Source: Pelecanus crispus (Eukaryota > Chordata > Aves > Pelecaniformes > Pelecanidae). Taken from it: a stretch of 64,000 nucleotides of DNA. The stretch covers positions 35,277,150 through 35,341,149 of the forward strand of contig NC_134653.1 in the NCBI RefSeq assembly GCF_030463565.1. The letters are read 5' to 3'. The position numbers and the translations under genes were made by a program. A model generated the notes under the pieces. The model had not been told where the DNA came from. It saw nothing but the letters and a program-made list of their open reading frames with translations, and ran no database searches. Below, in pieces: positions 26,124 to 58,900 of the stretch; the stretch's first letter is position 1; every line of letters begins with the position of its first letter.

Positions 26124-26550
26124 GTAAGGCTTGCCGTGCGCTTTGGCCGAAGTGTGCACTGCTCCTACAATAATAAAACTAATTGGTATGAATTGAGTCT
26201 TAAGTGTGACTTGAAAGTAACATCGGTAGGCCCCGAGTTATACTTGGCTGGGGTTGCAGATCCTGCTGTGCTCTCCAATCTAGTTGACTTACTTCACAGC
26301 TTCAGAATTTGTGGTCGGCTGCACCAGTCAACCCAAACTTGACTGTAAGAATCTGTAACTTCCCCACGCTACCTGTCGTGGCTGTGTTAGTGTGGCGATC
26401 CAAGAGCAGGGAAGTTTGCAGAGGACGGTTTATTTTACTGAACCAGTTGAAATTAACCAAGGGCAAATGCAATAGTGTTGCTCGTATTTATTGGAATAAG
26501 GATGGGGAAGGAGGAGACTGAACACTAATGCAGAAGGTCGTTTGTCTTAG
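26124..26550 (+). other. PIWIL1: Candidate 5'-UTR intron of PIWIL1
   Basis: A good donor (GCG|GTAAGG, intron start 26,124) lies at the downstream edge of the CpG island. A possible acceptor (TTTGTCTTAG|AAGAGAAG) ends at 26,550, eight bases before the ATG, with a CTAATG branch-like word upstream. The acceptor's pyrimidine tract is modest. The alternative is an unspliced 5' UTR running from the island into exon 1. Confidence 0.45.
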
Positions 26551-26558
26551 AAGAGAAG

Positions 26559-47153
<20,595 letters not shown>

Positions 47154-48555
47154 AGTTGAGTTACCAGCAAAAACAAAAAAAGTATAGTTCCTTTCTAGGG
47201 AATGTAGAATTGTCTGGTTTTTTGCTTTGGGTGTTTGGGTTTTTTTTTCCTTTTCCCCCTTTAAGGGACATGTGCATGGGATAATGAGTATGTGCCGCTA
47301 TGGAACTTTATTGTCATTGTAGCAGGAAAAAGCTTGAGGTAGCAGATCTGCAGTCTGAAAAGGTCTCTGCTTGCTAGAAAAACTATATAATATTTTATTA
47401 TTTTTTAATACTTATTTACTGAAGTGTTTCTGGGATTCTTCACAGAAGATTATCAGTTGTTCTTATTTTTATTTATGTTTTGGGGAAGCCTTACACAGAA
47501 TTACTGTTAGCATACAGGATATAGAATTAGGCAGACCGAACCCCAAACTTCTCCAGTGAGTGCATTACACCTTTAATTTCCAAAATGCAGTTGTTGCATC
47601 CTTGTTTTTCTTGGCTGTTAAAAATGAAGGCAAAATTTTGTCTTCTAAACTATTTCATATCTTATAAAGAGGCTGTCGGCCTCTGTTGGTTCTCAAGGCT
47701 TTGTTTTAAGATGGCGTAGTGCTGCAAAACCTGTGGAAGGGGTTTTAGTACTTGCCCTCGGAAGGGATTTGCAGGCCAGCCAGGAACGGTCTTGCGCTCA
47801 CTTGCGTCTCCCTAGGAGCAGGGGGCCATGAAGTGGGACTTACTCACGCTGCCGTAGCTGAGGAGGAAGTTCCGTGTGCACCAGTTTCAGGAGTGAGTGT
47901 CAGAGGCAGAATTATTCCTGTATCTTACCACAGCTACAGGAACACCTTCATTATCTAAGGCTGCAGTATTCTCCCCACAAAAAGCGATGGCTTTGCCTAA
48001 GCTTGAATGCTGTTACGGGGCTGTGACCTACAAAGTCCTACTGGCACGCTTTTTCTTAGTCTTGTAACTTCACATTTACTATGTAGCGCGAGTAAATCAG
48101 CATTTTAGACAACTGCAAACATGTAACTGGAATGAACTAAATTTCTCGGTTGACATTGTTTAACTGCATGCTTGTTAAATGAGAAAAATAATTTCCACCA
48201 AAGAGTATCAGTGCACTGATGTGCAAAAAGGGTAGATAGTTTTACTATTCGTGGGTGGTTTTTTGGTTTGTTTTTTTTTTGTTTGTGCAGTTCCAAGTAA
48301 TGGGAATCGCTTAGGCCTTGGTTTGTGTCGTACTTCTGAGACGGTAACTGGTGACTCTTCAGCGGGAGTAGCCTAATTTGTAAAGCAAGGAGCAATTGTG
48401 TTGGTGGAAGTTGATTTCAGAGTTTTGCATTACGCGGCACAGAGTCGAACTAGTGCATATGGCAGTATTTGCATCGGCGCTGTTTTTCTTTTTAAACTGA
48501 CTCGTTGTGAACCTTGTTCCTTTCGAGATTTAAATAAAGTTGTTGCTGTAAGCCT
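47154..48555 (+). other. PIWIL1: PIWIL1 3' untranslated region
   Basis: This is non-coding sequence from the stop codon to just past the first good poly(A) signal. It has T-rich runs near 47,215-47,265 and no long frame on the plus strand. The extent is set only by the AATAAA at 48,533 and is therefore an inference. Confidence 0.7.
48533..48538 (+). terminator. PIWIL1: Probable PIWIL1 poly(A) signal AATAAA
   Basis: AATAAA lies about 1.38 kb after the stop codon. It is followed within 10-40 bases by a GT-rich stretch (gttgttgctg and tgttggatcgtgttag), the usual downstream element. Confidence 0.7.
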
Positions 48556-48559
48556 TGCT

Positions 48560-49200
48560 TGTTGGATCGTGTTAGATGTATTTGCGTACGTACTTCAAGA
48601 CTGGGCTCTGGGCATGCTGCGTGACACATGCTAGAGTAACTTTCTGACCGGTCTGGAAAGCTCCGGCGGTCTTGCATTTAGATGAGCTTTATTGCGCAGC
48701 GTATCTCAGCAGCTGCCAGCAGTTCTGCAAAATGAGGGAGCTCTGTACCTTGTGTTAGTTCAGGTTTCTTTCTTTCCTAGGCTGAGAGAATGGTACCAGC
48801 TTCCTGCATGTGAAATTTGTAACGAGAGGCGTAGGGGCTTTTGGCAAATATTTTGGTCTTTCCGCTGTCGTGCAGCGGTAGCTTCCCCTATTCACTACTT
48901 AGCACTTTGCGTTTCTTCCTGGTTACGTACCGCTGACCATACCTGTGACGGGCGTTCGATCCGGTTCCTGTCGCTTGAGGTCAGCAGAAGAGCGGTGAGT
49001 GCAGCCCCTTCCTCCGTCAGCGGCGGAAGGCGGGGAAGCGGTGGCTGCGGCGTTTGAGCGTGGCGCTCGTGCCGTTACCGCACCCTTGATGATGGCTCCC
49101 TGGGCGTGGCTCTCGCCATCCTGCCTAATCCTTTAGAAAGGGAGGGAAGGCTGACGCTGTGGTCAAGCAGCTGATACAGCAGATTCATGAAACATACTGC
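48560..49200. other. Intergenic spacer between convergent 3' ends
   Basis: About 650 bp separate the predicted PIWIL1 and RIMBP2 3' ends. A CpG-rich patch lies at about 48,940-49,100 (tcagcggcggaaggcggg). A 121-codon plus frame at 48,692-49,057 has no recognisable domain. No gene is called. Confidence 0.6.
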
Positions 49201-49204
49201 ACTC

Positions 49205-50620
49205 TACAAAATATCAAATGATTTATTTATAGAAAATATAATACACAACAGTTGTACACATGCACACACCCACACGGTACTTTACCACAAATTTAGGCCG
49301 GCTATTTTCTTTAATTAAATGTTATAATCTAGCACACGGTATCTTACAGTAATTTACATCATTATCTGAAGACACAATGGGGAAGCATTGATCATTCATT
49401 TATAAACCTTCCATAAATTACAAAAAGAAAGGCAGTCTGAAAAGTATGTATAAACAGTAAAAACAATTTACAAATGGACAGGAATTACAAAATAGTAACA
49501 GCCAATGACTGCCATCACTGTGTAAGATTGTTTTTCTTGAGATGCCAATATTGCAATTAAGGTTTGGTTCTCACCTGCTGCGGCCTTTTTACTGGCTGCG
49601 GCTTGCGTACGTAACACAGGTTTTCACTTTTTACTTTAGACATGCGCTTTATCTTGAATCTGACATCAGCAATATGAAATGCCCGGTAACTTAGGACTGG
49701 AGCTCCGCAGGAAAAGAGTTGGGGAGTAAAGGCTTTTTTGTTGTGGACTTTCTGTTTTGATTTTTCCCCCCCCCCCCCCGCCTCTAGTAATTTAGAACAG
49801 TGACCCAGGAACTCCAAAACTGGAGGCTGTACGGTTGAAGCTGGGTGAGTCTCTGAATACCTTCCACTGTATCTGATTTGAGTTTAGTGACGATGTTGAC
49901 AAAAGAAAGCGATACAAGGGGGTTGGGTTTAAAAAAAAAAAAAAAAAAAGAAAGAAAAAAAGCAGCAAAAACCCCAAAAGAAAGCATTTTGCACAGCACT
50001 TCCAAACTCCCAGGAGTTACATCAGACATTGAATGGAGTCAGTAACATAGTACTTGATCTTAAATTACCATGTTTTAGGGCAGATGAAGACAGTTGAATG
50101 CACAGTACATACAAAGTATACGCTGTATATTTATTAGACAGTACAAATCATTGTGCATTAATAAGGCAAAACATCAAGGCTGATTAAACTAGGAGTTTCA
50201 AGACCATTTTTGGTTATGATAAAGACCAGACACAGTGGGGTGATCTCTGAACCAGGAATCAATGAACGGGGTTTTCTTCCCCCCGCTCGTGGTTAAGGGA
50301 GACCAAAGGCTGAGATTTATCCAATGGAGTTGCAGGTGTTGAGTTGACTTCAAATCAAACCATGTTCTTCTGGTCTTAATCCCACAACATTTTTTAAATT
50401 TTTTTTTTTTTAAAGAAAAAAATATTTGCAACAACTAATCCACTTCCTTTTTTCTTGCTGTTTTGATTAAGCAATTCACATGATTCTGTTGGTGTCAGAG
50501 TTAAAAACGCAAAGGTTTGGTAAAGTACTGCATAGTCATGAAAGCCCTAGTTTTGACGATTTAAAAAAAAAAAAAAATACACAGACTGGAAGCTTTACAA
50601 GTTGTCCAGGAGTACATGAA
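49205..50620 (-). other. RIMBP2: RIMBP2 3' untranslated region, long-C-terminus isoform
   Basis: Sequence downstream of the minus-strand stop at 50,621. It contains a run of C (plus strand, about 49,767-49,779) and an A run (49,931-49,949). No open frame of note. Its end is inferred from the poly(A) signal at 49,222-49,227. Confidence 0.6.
49222..49227 (-). terminator. RIMBP2: Probable RIMBP2 distal poly(A) signal
   Basis: TTTATT on the plus strand reads AATAAA on the minus strand, about 1.4 kb after the stop codon of the longer isoform. A further AATAAA lies at 50,130-50,135 (minus) and could be a proximal site. Confidence 0.55.
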
Positions 50621-50809
50621 TCATTTCACTGCACCAAGCTTTTTCAGCAGTTTCTTGCCTTTGGAAAGCAGCCCCTTTTTCTTTTTCGAGGACATTTCCC
50701 TGCCTCTCCCGGGACTACCAGAACCCATAGGTGACGTAGGTGACCCAGAATGGAGATGAACTGTGGGGGATGGTGCTCTCCGTGAGGTACCTGTATTCTC
50801 AGGAGGAAC
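50621..50809 (-). CDS. RIMBP2: RIMBP2 alternative last exon, 62-residue basic C-terminus
   Basis: Minus-strand acceptor CCTAATAG|GTTCCT, open in phase 0 to TGA at 50,621-50,623. It encodes [20 protein letters not shown], then a Ser/Pro/Gly stretch and a Lys-rich end ([20 protein letters not shown]). The codon-level order and the basic amphipathic end look conserved rather than random. I believe that a longer RIMBP2 isoform ends this way, but cannot confirm it here. Confidence 0.8.
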   Translation of the reverse strand, partial: VPPENTGTSRRAPSPTVHLHSGSPTSPMGSGSPGRGREMSSKKKKGLLSKGKKLLKKLGAVK

Positions 50810-53800
50810 CTATTAGGTACATTGTTATAATTTATTGAATGTTTGAAGGCTTAAAAGCTGTTATCATCAAGAAAGTTGGTAACATCACTTGTCCCATTAC
50901 CCACTTAAACAAAAGGGCTGGTTCCTTTCTGCTTTGTGGCTTAAAATACTGTATGGGCTTATGGAAAAGATGTAAATTTTGAGGAAAAAGAAGTATAGAC
51001 AACAGAAAACGCTCCAGCAGAGCCCTGTTTCGGTTGTACTTTTTTAAAGAAAGCATTCGATACGGTTGTTTTGCCATAGTTCTGGCCGCATAAGCCACAA
51101 AACTGGTTTTGGTTTTGCATTTCAGTACTCAGTACAAAAATTAAGAGAGATACTTTTAGCTAGAGATTTAAGAAAAATAAATGTGTTAATTACTACAGAT
51201 TAGCAAGCTAGAGAAGCCAAACCTTTTTCAGAAGAAATTACTTAAAACGCTACATGATAATTTGTGGGTTTACTGTCCTTTTAAATGCCTTTTCTTTAAA
51301 ATTGGCTAGCAAACTTTATGTACATATTTGAGAAGATGGCACACGGGCTTAAAAAAAAAAAACAAAAACAACCAAACCAAAACAAAGGAAAAAGAAAAAG
51401 CTAAAATGAACCTTAATCGCAATCAAAGAAAGCTTAAAGACCCTGACTGCTTGATGTGTGTGCTGCAGCTATGAGGTTGCTGAATGATGGTGGATACTCA
51501 TACCATAGTTAGATGACAGCATTCCTAAATATTTTAAACAGCTATTTTTTTTTTTTTTTCCTCAATCATCAAAAGCGCTTGAATGAAAATGCTAAAACTA
51601 CTTATACTCAGCCTATCCTAATTACAGCGCCCGGCTGGCAAAATGTGCTGCTATCAATTAAGATGATATTTTCATAGTAGAATCCAGGCCGTAGGGACCC
51701 CTGTTCTCTCGTAGTTCGAGTTAAAACATCAGCACTGTACTGGCTTGTGCAACAGTGAGTTAAGCAAAGGGGCTTCAAGCCTACTTTGATTTTAAATCAA
51801 GGTCTAATTCTAATGTAAAAAAAAAAACCCAACTCGGTAAAGCACCCCAACGTACACCTGAAGATACCATGTCTTTAGTCTAATGCATCCATTCCGGGAG
51901 CTGCATGTGTCACGCTGAGACATCTATTGCATTGGTAAACCAAACAGCTGCGAGTATTTCAAACGCGCACTCGCTAGGAGAAGCCGAGCGAATCGTAGCG
52001 TACCAAGGGATTTTTTTTTTTTTTCAGAATTGTTGAATGGTTGGTCTTAGGCAAACTGGGGTATAATCGATCACAGAAACCGCATTTTAAGGCAGACAAT
52101 TTGCGTAGCTGTATTTGAGCGTAACGAGCTTCAAAACCAACTATACCCTCGTAAACTACGGTACGTAGCAGCTTGCGCTTCGTTTGTACGTTCGTTAAGG
52201 GTCGGGGGTGTTGTGCTTTTCTCTTGACACGGGAGCTTGGAATTTTTACTTCCCAGGTTGGCTAACAATGCAATATGCAGCTTTAGTTTGTAGGGCGGTT
52301 AGACATCGAACTCCTTTCTATGTAAACGTAGACATTTAGCTCATGAAGAAATATGTTCCAAACGTTGACCTTCATAAAGCGAGGTCTGATTGACGTATTT
52401 CTGAGGATTCCTTTGTAAAGGATTTGTCTCCTAAAAACACTAAATTGACTTGATTGGGTGCAGTAAAAGCATACAGCCTATTCTTCTGTGGCCAAGGAGT
52501 TTGGAGACATATTTCTTTTCTTTTTTTCTTTTCTTTTGCTTTTTTTCCCCCACAATTAAGTTTCAAGACTTGCATTAGATAGCCAGGTAGCTTTAATTGA
52601 AATCTCTACTGGTATCTTCAGTTGCTCACTTACGTGAAGGCTACATTGCCTTATTAAGGTGTGAAATGAACACTCTTCTTCTGTTTCCAAGCAGATGAGC
52701 AAAGAAATAAAAATATATATAAAATATATAATATAGAAAAGTATTGCAGTGATGAAACAAAACCAAAAATGAGATACTCTAAACACGATTAGTCTTTCAC
52801 AAAAGAGAAGTGTCTGGGCAATGACCTAGCGCCGGTTGGAACAGGAAGGCTTAAGGGCGAGCAGATGGGCGCTGTCAGTCAGCTGCTTTGGCAAGCTGCA
52901 TTTAAGGGCAGGCGGTACCAGTCCTTCCTCCGCGAGACCTTTCTCTTTCATCTACCTACTGCGTGTAGTAAGGGGCGTTTGGCGGCATTAGGGAGTAACT
53001 ACTTCCAGCAGGGAAAAGCTGTTTACACTCAAAGTATAACTGAAGGTACTGCAATGACTGCGATCACATGGTAAATTTAGTTTCTTTCATTTACAAACAT
53101 AACGAGCTAGTGGAAAGCTAAGCCAAGTCGTTTTTTTTCCCTTATGTTTCATTTTCTATATTTGAAAGTTAATTTTAAATGGGCAGGTGGATTTAAAATG
53201 GTAAAAGTAATGTCTGAATTATAGACGAGACAGAATGGAATGGAAAATAAAAATTTAAGTTTTTCTTATTCGGTTGCTTACCCTTTTTGCTTTTGTACGC
53301 ATCGGTGTATCGTGAACATATCGCGAGGGTGCGTCGGATAGGTAGACTTCAACATCATCAGGCACTTCTTCGAGGAAGTTGGAAGGAACCAGCCCCTTTT
53401 GTCCGTTAAGTTCACCCTGCAACACGATGAAAAGGTCGGCGAATGTTTTAATTAAAGCAAACAGGTTCCCAAGAAGGTGAGGAGATGCTTTTGACTATTT
53501 CAAAGCTGGTGAGGAAGAGGAAGTACCCATCCAAGGTCATGTGGGACTTGAGGAGCTTACGCGCTTTTGAGGATCACAAGAGTCGGGTGTGTAACCGAGA
53601 GCAGCCGCGGCCCGCGGCTCGCCACGCACGGGGGAAGCGGGACCTGCATTCCCAGGCGCTTTCTAGACTGGGGTCCTTGGGGCTGCAGCACCACAGCTGT
53701 GCGTGCTGCCGGGCTGCACGCCCTAAGGGCGCTTCCGAGCGAGCACGTTACTCCTTTGGGTCTCAACGGGGGCCGCTGCTAAAACGCATCTGAAAGAGGC

Positions 53801-55944
53801 AGCCGGGGCCGTTCTCTACGGCCAAGACACCGGGGAAATGGAAAACGCGAGGTCGGGGTGCAGGTTGGCAGCTACCATCAGCTTGAGCACAGTTGGGCTG
53901 GGCAAGCAACGCGGGGACGTTGGCTCCCGTGATTAAACTCTCAGCGGCATGACGAGGTAGGATGGCCAGTTAAAGGACTACTGGACCATTTCGTTGGTTT
54001 AACCAAACAACCCTTTACTGTAGGGACAGGCTCGCTCTAGGTTTTTCTCCCACATGAAACACCTTACCCGTTAGAAGTCAGTCACACATTCGCACAGATA
54101 CACACAGGATCAAAACACACATTTTGCAGCAAGCCAAATGAGGCAAAGATTACTTCTAAAACGCCAGAGGCAGCTGGGAGCGGCATGAACGCCACTTCCT
54201 AAAACCAGGGGCCGCGGGGGCAAGAGCCACCCGGCTTCGGTGCCCTACGGGCTCCTCCTGCTGCGGGAGCGGCTCAGGTCCCGCTCCCGGCTCGCGCTTC
54301 CCGGGGCCGGCTGCGGCCTCAGGCTGCCAGGAGCAGCGCGGGAGCGGTGGTGCCAGCCCCACGGCGGCCGTGCTTCCAGGCATGCCCTTGGGGTCGGCGC
54401 TTTTGCTGCGGTAGGATCGCGGCTATTCCCGCAACAGCCAAGGAGCTTCTCCCAAGTAGCTAGCGAAAGCACAAGAGGGAATGGGCTCAAGCTGCGCCAG
54501 GGGAGGTTTAGATTGGATATTAGGAGAAATTTCTTCATGGAAAGGGTGGTCAAGCATTGGAACAGGCTGCCCGGAGAGGTGGGGGAGTCCCCATCCCTGG
54601 AGGGGTTCAGAAAACGGGCAGATGTGGCACTTGGGGACATGGTTTAGTGGGCATGGGGGTGTTGGGTTGATGGTTGGGCTGATGATCTTAGAGGGCCTTT
54701 CCAACCTTAATGATTCCTAGTTTTTACTTTCATTAAAAATAATCCAGCCACCAAGCCAGGAAACATGAAATTGCTACTCTCCCCTTAATTGGTTTAGTGG
54801 TGGACTTGGTAATGTAGGTTAATGGTTGGACTGGATGAGCTTAAAGATCTTTTTCCAACCTAAATGATTCCATGATTCTAACACACCGAGCTGGAACTGT
54901 GACCTGAAATCCCGCCCCCAGGCTGTCATTTATTAACTCATGCTGGCGAAGATCACTCCAGCAGTTTGTAGCAGTTTGAAGTGAGCGACCAGAAGCTGAC
55001 TTACATAGTAAAATCCATCTTCATCGATTTCACCAAAGACGGTGATAATGTCCCCCGTGCAGAACGTCAGCTCAGCCTGCAGGAGAAGTAACACATGGCA
55101 GCGCACGTTTGTTAGGCAAAGGTTAACATTTTCTTTCTTATTAGCAAATCCATTATAAAATTTTCCCTTTATTTTACGACACAGTTGGTGAAACTGAATT
55201 GAACTTCAAGAGTAAAACTTTTTTTTTTTTAATTTTTTTCTTTTTTTACCTTGCTAAATCGGGCGCCTCTCCCGCTAGGTCCTAGACACCTGCAGGACTA
55301 CCTGCGACAAACGAGCTGAGTGCAACCAGACCTTGGAGATCCTCAGAACTCCTCTGCGCAAAGCCGTGAACCTGAACAACCTTCGAAGCTTTGAACTACG
55401 TGACTTCAAAGGTTCCTTAAAGTCAGTCTTCATGTGAGGGGGGAACGACACGGAGGGGAGGCACCCGGCTCAGGGCCACGCTGTGCACGGAGCTGAGTGC
55501 CGGGACGCGCGGGTACAGGAACAGCCGCAACCGCTCTTCCTGAAACACCGAGTTCCTGAACTGGAATTGCGGCGCTACGCTGGATTCCGGCCAATAAAGG
55601 CTCCCTAGCAGGCATCTTCAGTCTGATCTGCAGTGTACTGGGCTCTTTTTAATCACCTGTGGTTTAAGTGTAATTTAATCAGGTTTGGGATCTTTTTTAA
55701 CTTATTTTTTTTAATATCCTTTGGCCATGGGAAAGAGAACAAATAAAGCATCTGCACTATATCGGTACAATTTATTTGATTTGTTGCCCAAACTGCTTTG
55801 TAACACCATAATTTAGAACCAGATTTGGTTCAGTGAGAAATATAAGACCACTCTGGCTGAGTTTTAAAGCACCGAGTCCCACAAATACCAGAATTCACTG
55901 TCTTCTTGAAAAAAATTCCAAATTGTTCTACAATTCACCAATCC

Positions 55945-55976
<32 letters not shown>

Positions 55977-58900
55977 TAATTGAGGAAGCTCCTGGTATCT
56001 TTTTTTAGAGCCTTGAGTGTACCCTGACCTTCTTACCACAGCACATATATAAATGAAACTTGCATCAACTCTTGATTGAGGGACTGGCCATGTAACACCA
56101 AAGACAACGCAAAAAGTGATTCCATTGTTGCTGACGGCAAACACAGAGAGATGGGAGACTGCGTGTGGGCAGATGGAAGATGAACCCCTAATGACAATCC
56201 AGCTAAGGGTTTTTGAAATGAGGATCGAGCTAATGCTCAGCTGTTGTTTAAGTTATCCTCACATTGTTATAAAAAAAAGATTACAGGCAACGCACACTCA
56301 TGAAAGCTCAGATGCCTCAGTCAAGAGCCTGAAATACAATATGTCATGAATGCTGTCCTACTGTGCTCTGCCGTTCGGGTTGCAAAGGAGGGTTGGTTTT
56401 TGGAGGAATTGCAAGGTAGGTTACCGAGGGGTGACAGCAGCCTTCCCTGTCGGCATGAGCTAGGACGCGTCTCAAAAATAATCATGCTCTTATGTGGAAA
56501 CGTACAAAGGAAATTTGAGAACAGTAGGCGGAAAATTATAATTCCCTACTATTTATAACTCCATGCCTTTTTCCTTATAGACTTTTGTTATATAGATACA
56601 TATACACATATATTGCACAACCATATATCCATAACTGACTCTATAATGTACTGAGCCATATTAAATAAATCCTACAAAGGATATTCCTGGATTTTCTTTG
56701 AAGAACAACCATAAATCTACTTGTACAGAAGTCATAAGCTTGCCATATACACCTGCCCAAAAACACTTGACCAGGGTTTGTAATGCTGAACTTTTTTTTT
56801 TTTTTTTTTTTTTTTTTGCACACCCACTCTAAATGTATAATGGTGCTTGTTAATACCTTTTAACTAAATTACGGCTCCATCAACGGTAAACACCGTAAGC
56901 AGTTATGTCCCTACCTCTACATCAACGTTAGGAGAACTCTCTCTTGGGTCGTAATCGTACAGTGCCACCATCCTCCTTGTAGCCACGGAATGTTGCCTGC
57001 CGCTCCGTCGGTTTCTTTCTGTTCCGATCACAAGGAGAGCAAGGGAAGGAAAGCTATCAAAGTTATTTTGAAAAGAAAAACAAGGTGCAATTTTTCCCCA
57101 CGTCATTTCCACAACAGCGCAGTGACCATGCTGATAGTTCTCTAGCACAGCGGTAAAAGGTCACAGATTACCAATTCTATTACCCTGGATAAAGGTTTCA
57201 AAACAGCACATACGTGTCATAAATAATTTTTTATTAGTTGGCTTGCCCTCTTTATTCTAAGCCACTGAATCCTCTGAACAGTATTTATCCGCCAAACTAA
57301 TGTGCCAAAATTTTCAGCCATTCTTGGTTGTAAAAATCGGAGGTTACCAGGGTATACATTCCAAAGCCAAACATTCAAAATTCTTCTTTGCGTCATTTTA
57401 TTCCAAATTCCACATTTACTGCCTATTCCCTTCCCCCTCTCCTAGTCACAAGGAACTTTGTGCCTGGGATTATCCTTCAGCTTTCTCCTGGGAGACTGGG
57501 AGGAGAAACGGCCGCTCCCGGCTGTCCCACAGCAAGAGAGGCTGCCCCTTATGGAAGCGCTTTGCAATAGTTTCAAGACTCTGACTACAAAAACACATTC
57601 TCAAGTACTGTTTAATTTTACAAGTTTCCTTTGTGGGGAACAGAAGGAAAAGAGTAAAATTTGTACTTTCCAGGAACCGCATGAAATGTTTCTTGACTGA
57701 TAGTAAACGTGTACGGAGAAGTCCAAAATGGGCTTCGTTTGAAATTCGAATGGTATTAGCATGATTCTTGCGGATGGTTGCTGTAGCAAGAGAAACATGC
57801 TTGTGAGTGCTACCTCCAGCCAGGCACCGAGGGCGGGTCTGCCGAGCGGTATGCGGCGTGGCAAAGGAAGCCTGGGCGTGGGAGGCCCCCTACGGCCGGT
57901 TGGGCAGGAGGGTGGGCGTTAGAGGTTGGGCTAACAGAGCAAATACCGTGCAGCGTACCCTCGCAGCTGTCACATCACCCAACGGCTGCTGCCGAAGCTT
58001 TCAGTCAGAGGAGATCACTTACTTTTGCAGTGGGTGGTTTGGAGTTTATTTCCCCAGCTACCAACGCAAGGGATTTACACAGGACACAAGGAGAGATCCA
58101 CAGTGAGGGCACGGACCGTAACAGACGCGGGACCCGAACCCCCTGATTCCCCAAAGCCTGGATCAACCCGCACCGAAATGACTGTCTCAGAGTCCATTTT
58201 GAAGTACTTCTCCGGGGCAAAGACACTGCCCACTGCTCAAGGTCAAGGGCCCCTCTACGACCAAGGAAAGAATCCCAAGGGACCCTACGTGTAATGGCTA
58301 CGCGACAGCATTTTCCAACTTCTGGCTTCCAAAAGTTCAAAGGCATTAAAAAAAAATAATAAATCTAGACAGCTCAAATCATTTCAGCTAATTTACAGCT
58401 TGAATCAAATTATTGGTTCTTAGCACAGACCTCTTTTAGACTTTCTGGATCTGCGGTGTACAGAGCGTGTGCTCTCTTTGAAACGGTCACAGTTGACTTC
58501 AGGAAAGGAATGCATACAAATAAAAGAAGAAAAGATATGAAGCTGTTCAAAGTTCTGTTTTTAAGGATTTCATGTGGGCAAAGGATTAAGAAAAAGATGG
58601 TCATACGAACACAGCATGTAAAGTGTCTGATATGACATTAAAAAGATGAGTAACGATACGAGACAGACTGGAATCAGACTGGAGCCTGCTTCTGCTAAAA
58701 ATCCACGTGGGCAGCCTCCGTGGCAGTGAGGGTCTGAGCACGTGGATCTCTGCTATTCAGAATATGTATTTAGTTTAAGATTAAGCCAAACTAACTATTC
58801 TTTCCAAATGCATAAGCAGGAGCTTTTGTTGGTTTTTGTTTTTTTAAACGGCTAACAATTTAAATCCGTATTAAAGAGAAAGTACATGACGCTTTTGAAG

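Larger units (their letters stand above)
24920..26130 (+). promoter_or_regulatory. PIWIL1: CpG island: probable PIWIL1 promoter and first exon region
   Basis: This is the only long CpG island upstream of PIWIL1, ending about 430 bp before the predicted start codon. It carries an inverted or forward CCAAT box (AGCCAATGGG, about 25,638-25,647) and several GGGCGG GC boxes (from 25,731). There is no obvious TATA box, as is usual for CpG-island promoters. MYB-type words (YAACNG or its complement) occur at 24,927-24,932, 25,341-25,346 and 25,873-25,878. A-MYB is the known activator of PIWIL1 at the pachytene stage in mouse and rooster, so these are candidate sites, but the motif is short and expected by chance. 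The transcription start is not determined; about 25,750-26,100 is most plausible. Confidence 0.65.

Noticed and set aside
48692-49057. 121-codon plus-strand frame downstream of PIWIL1
   Set aside because: Lies past the poly(A) signal in CpG-rich spacer, with no domain or promoter evidence.
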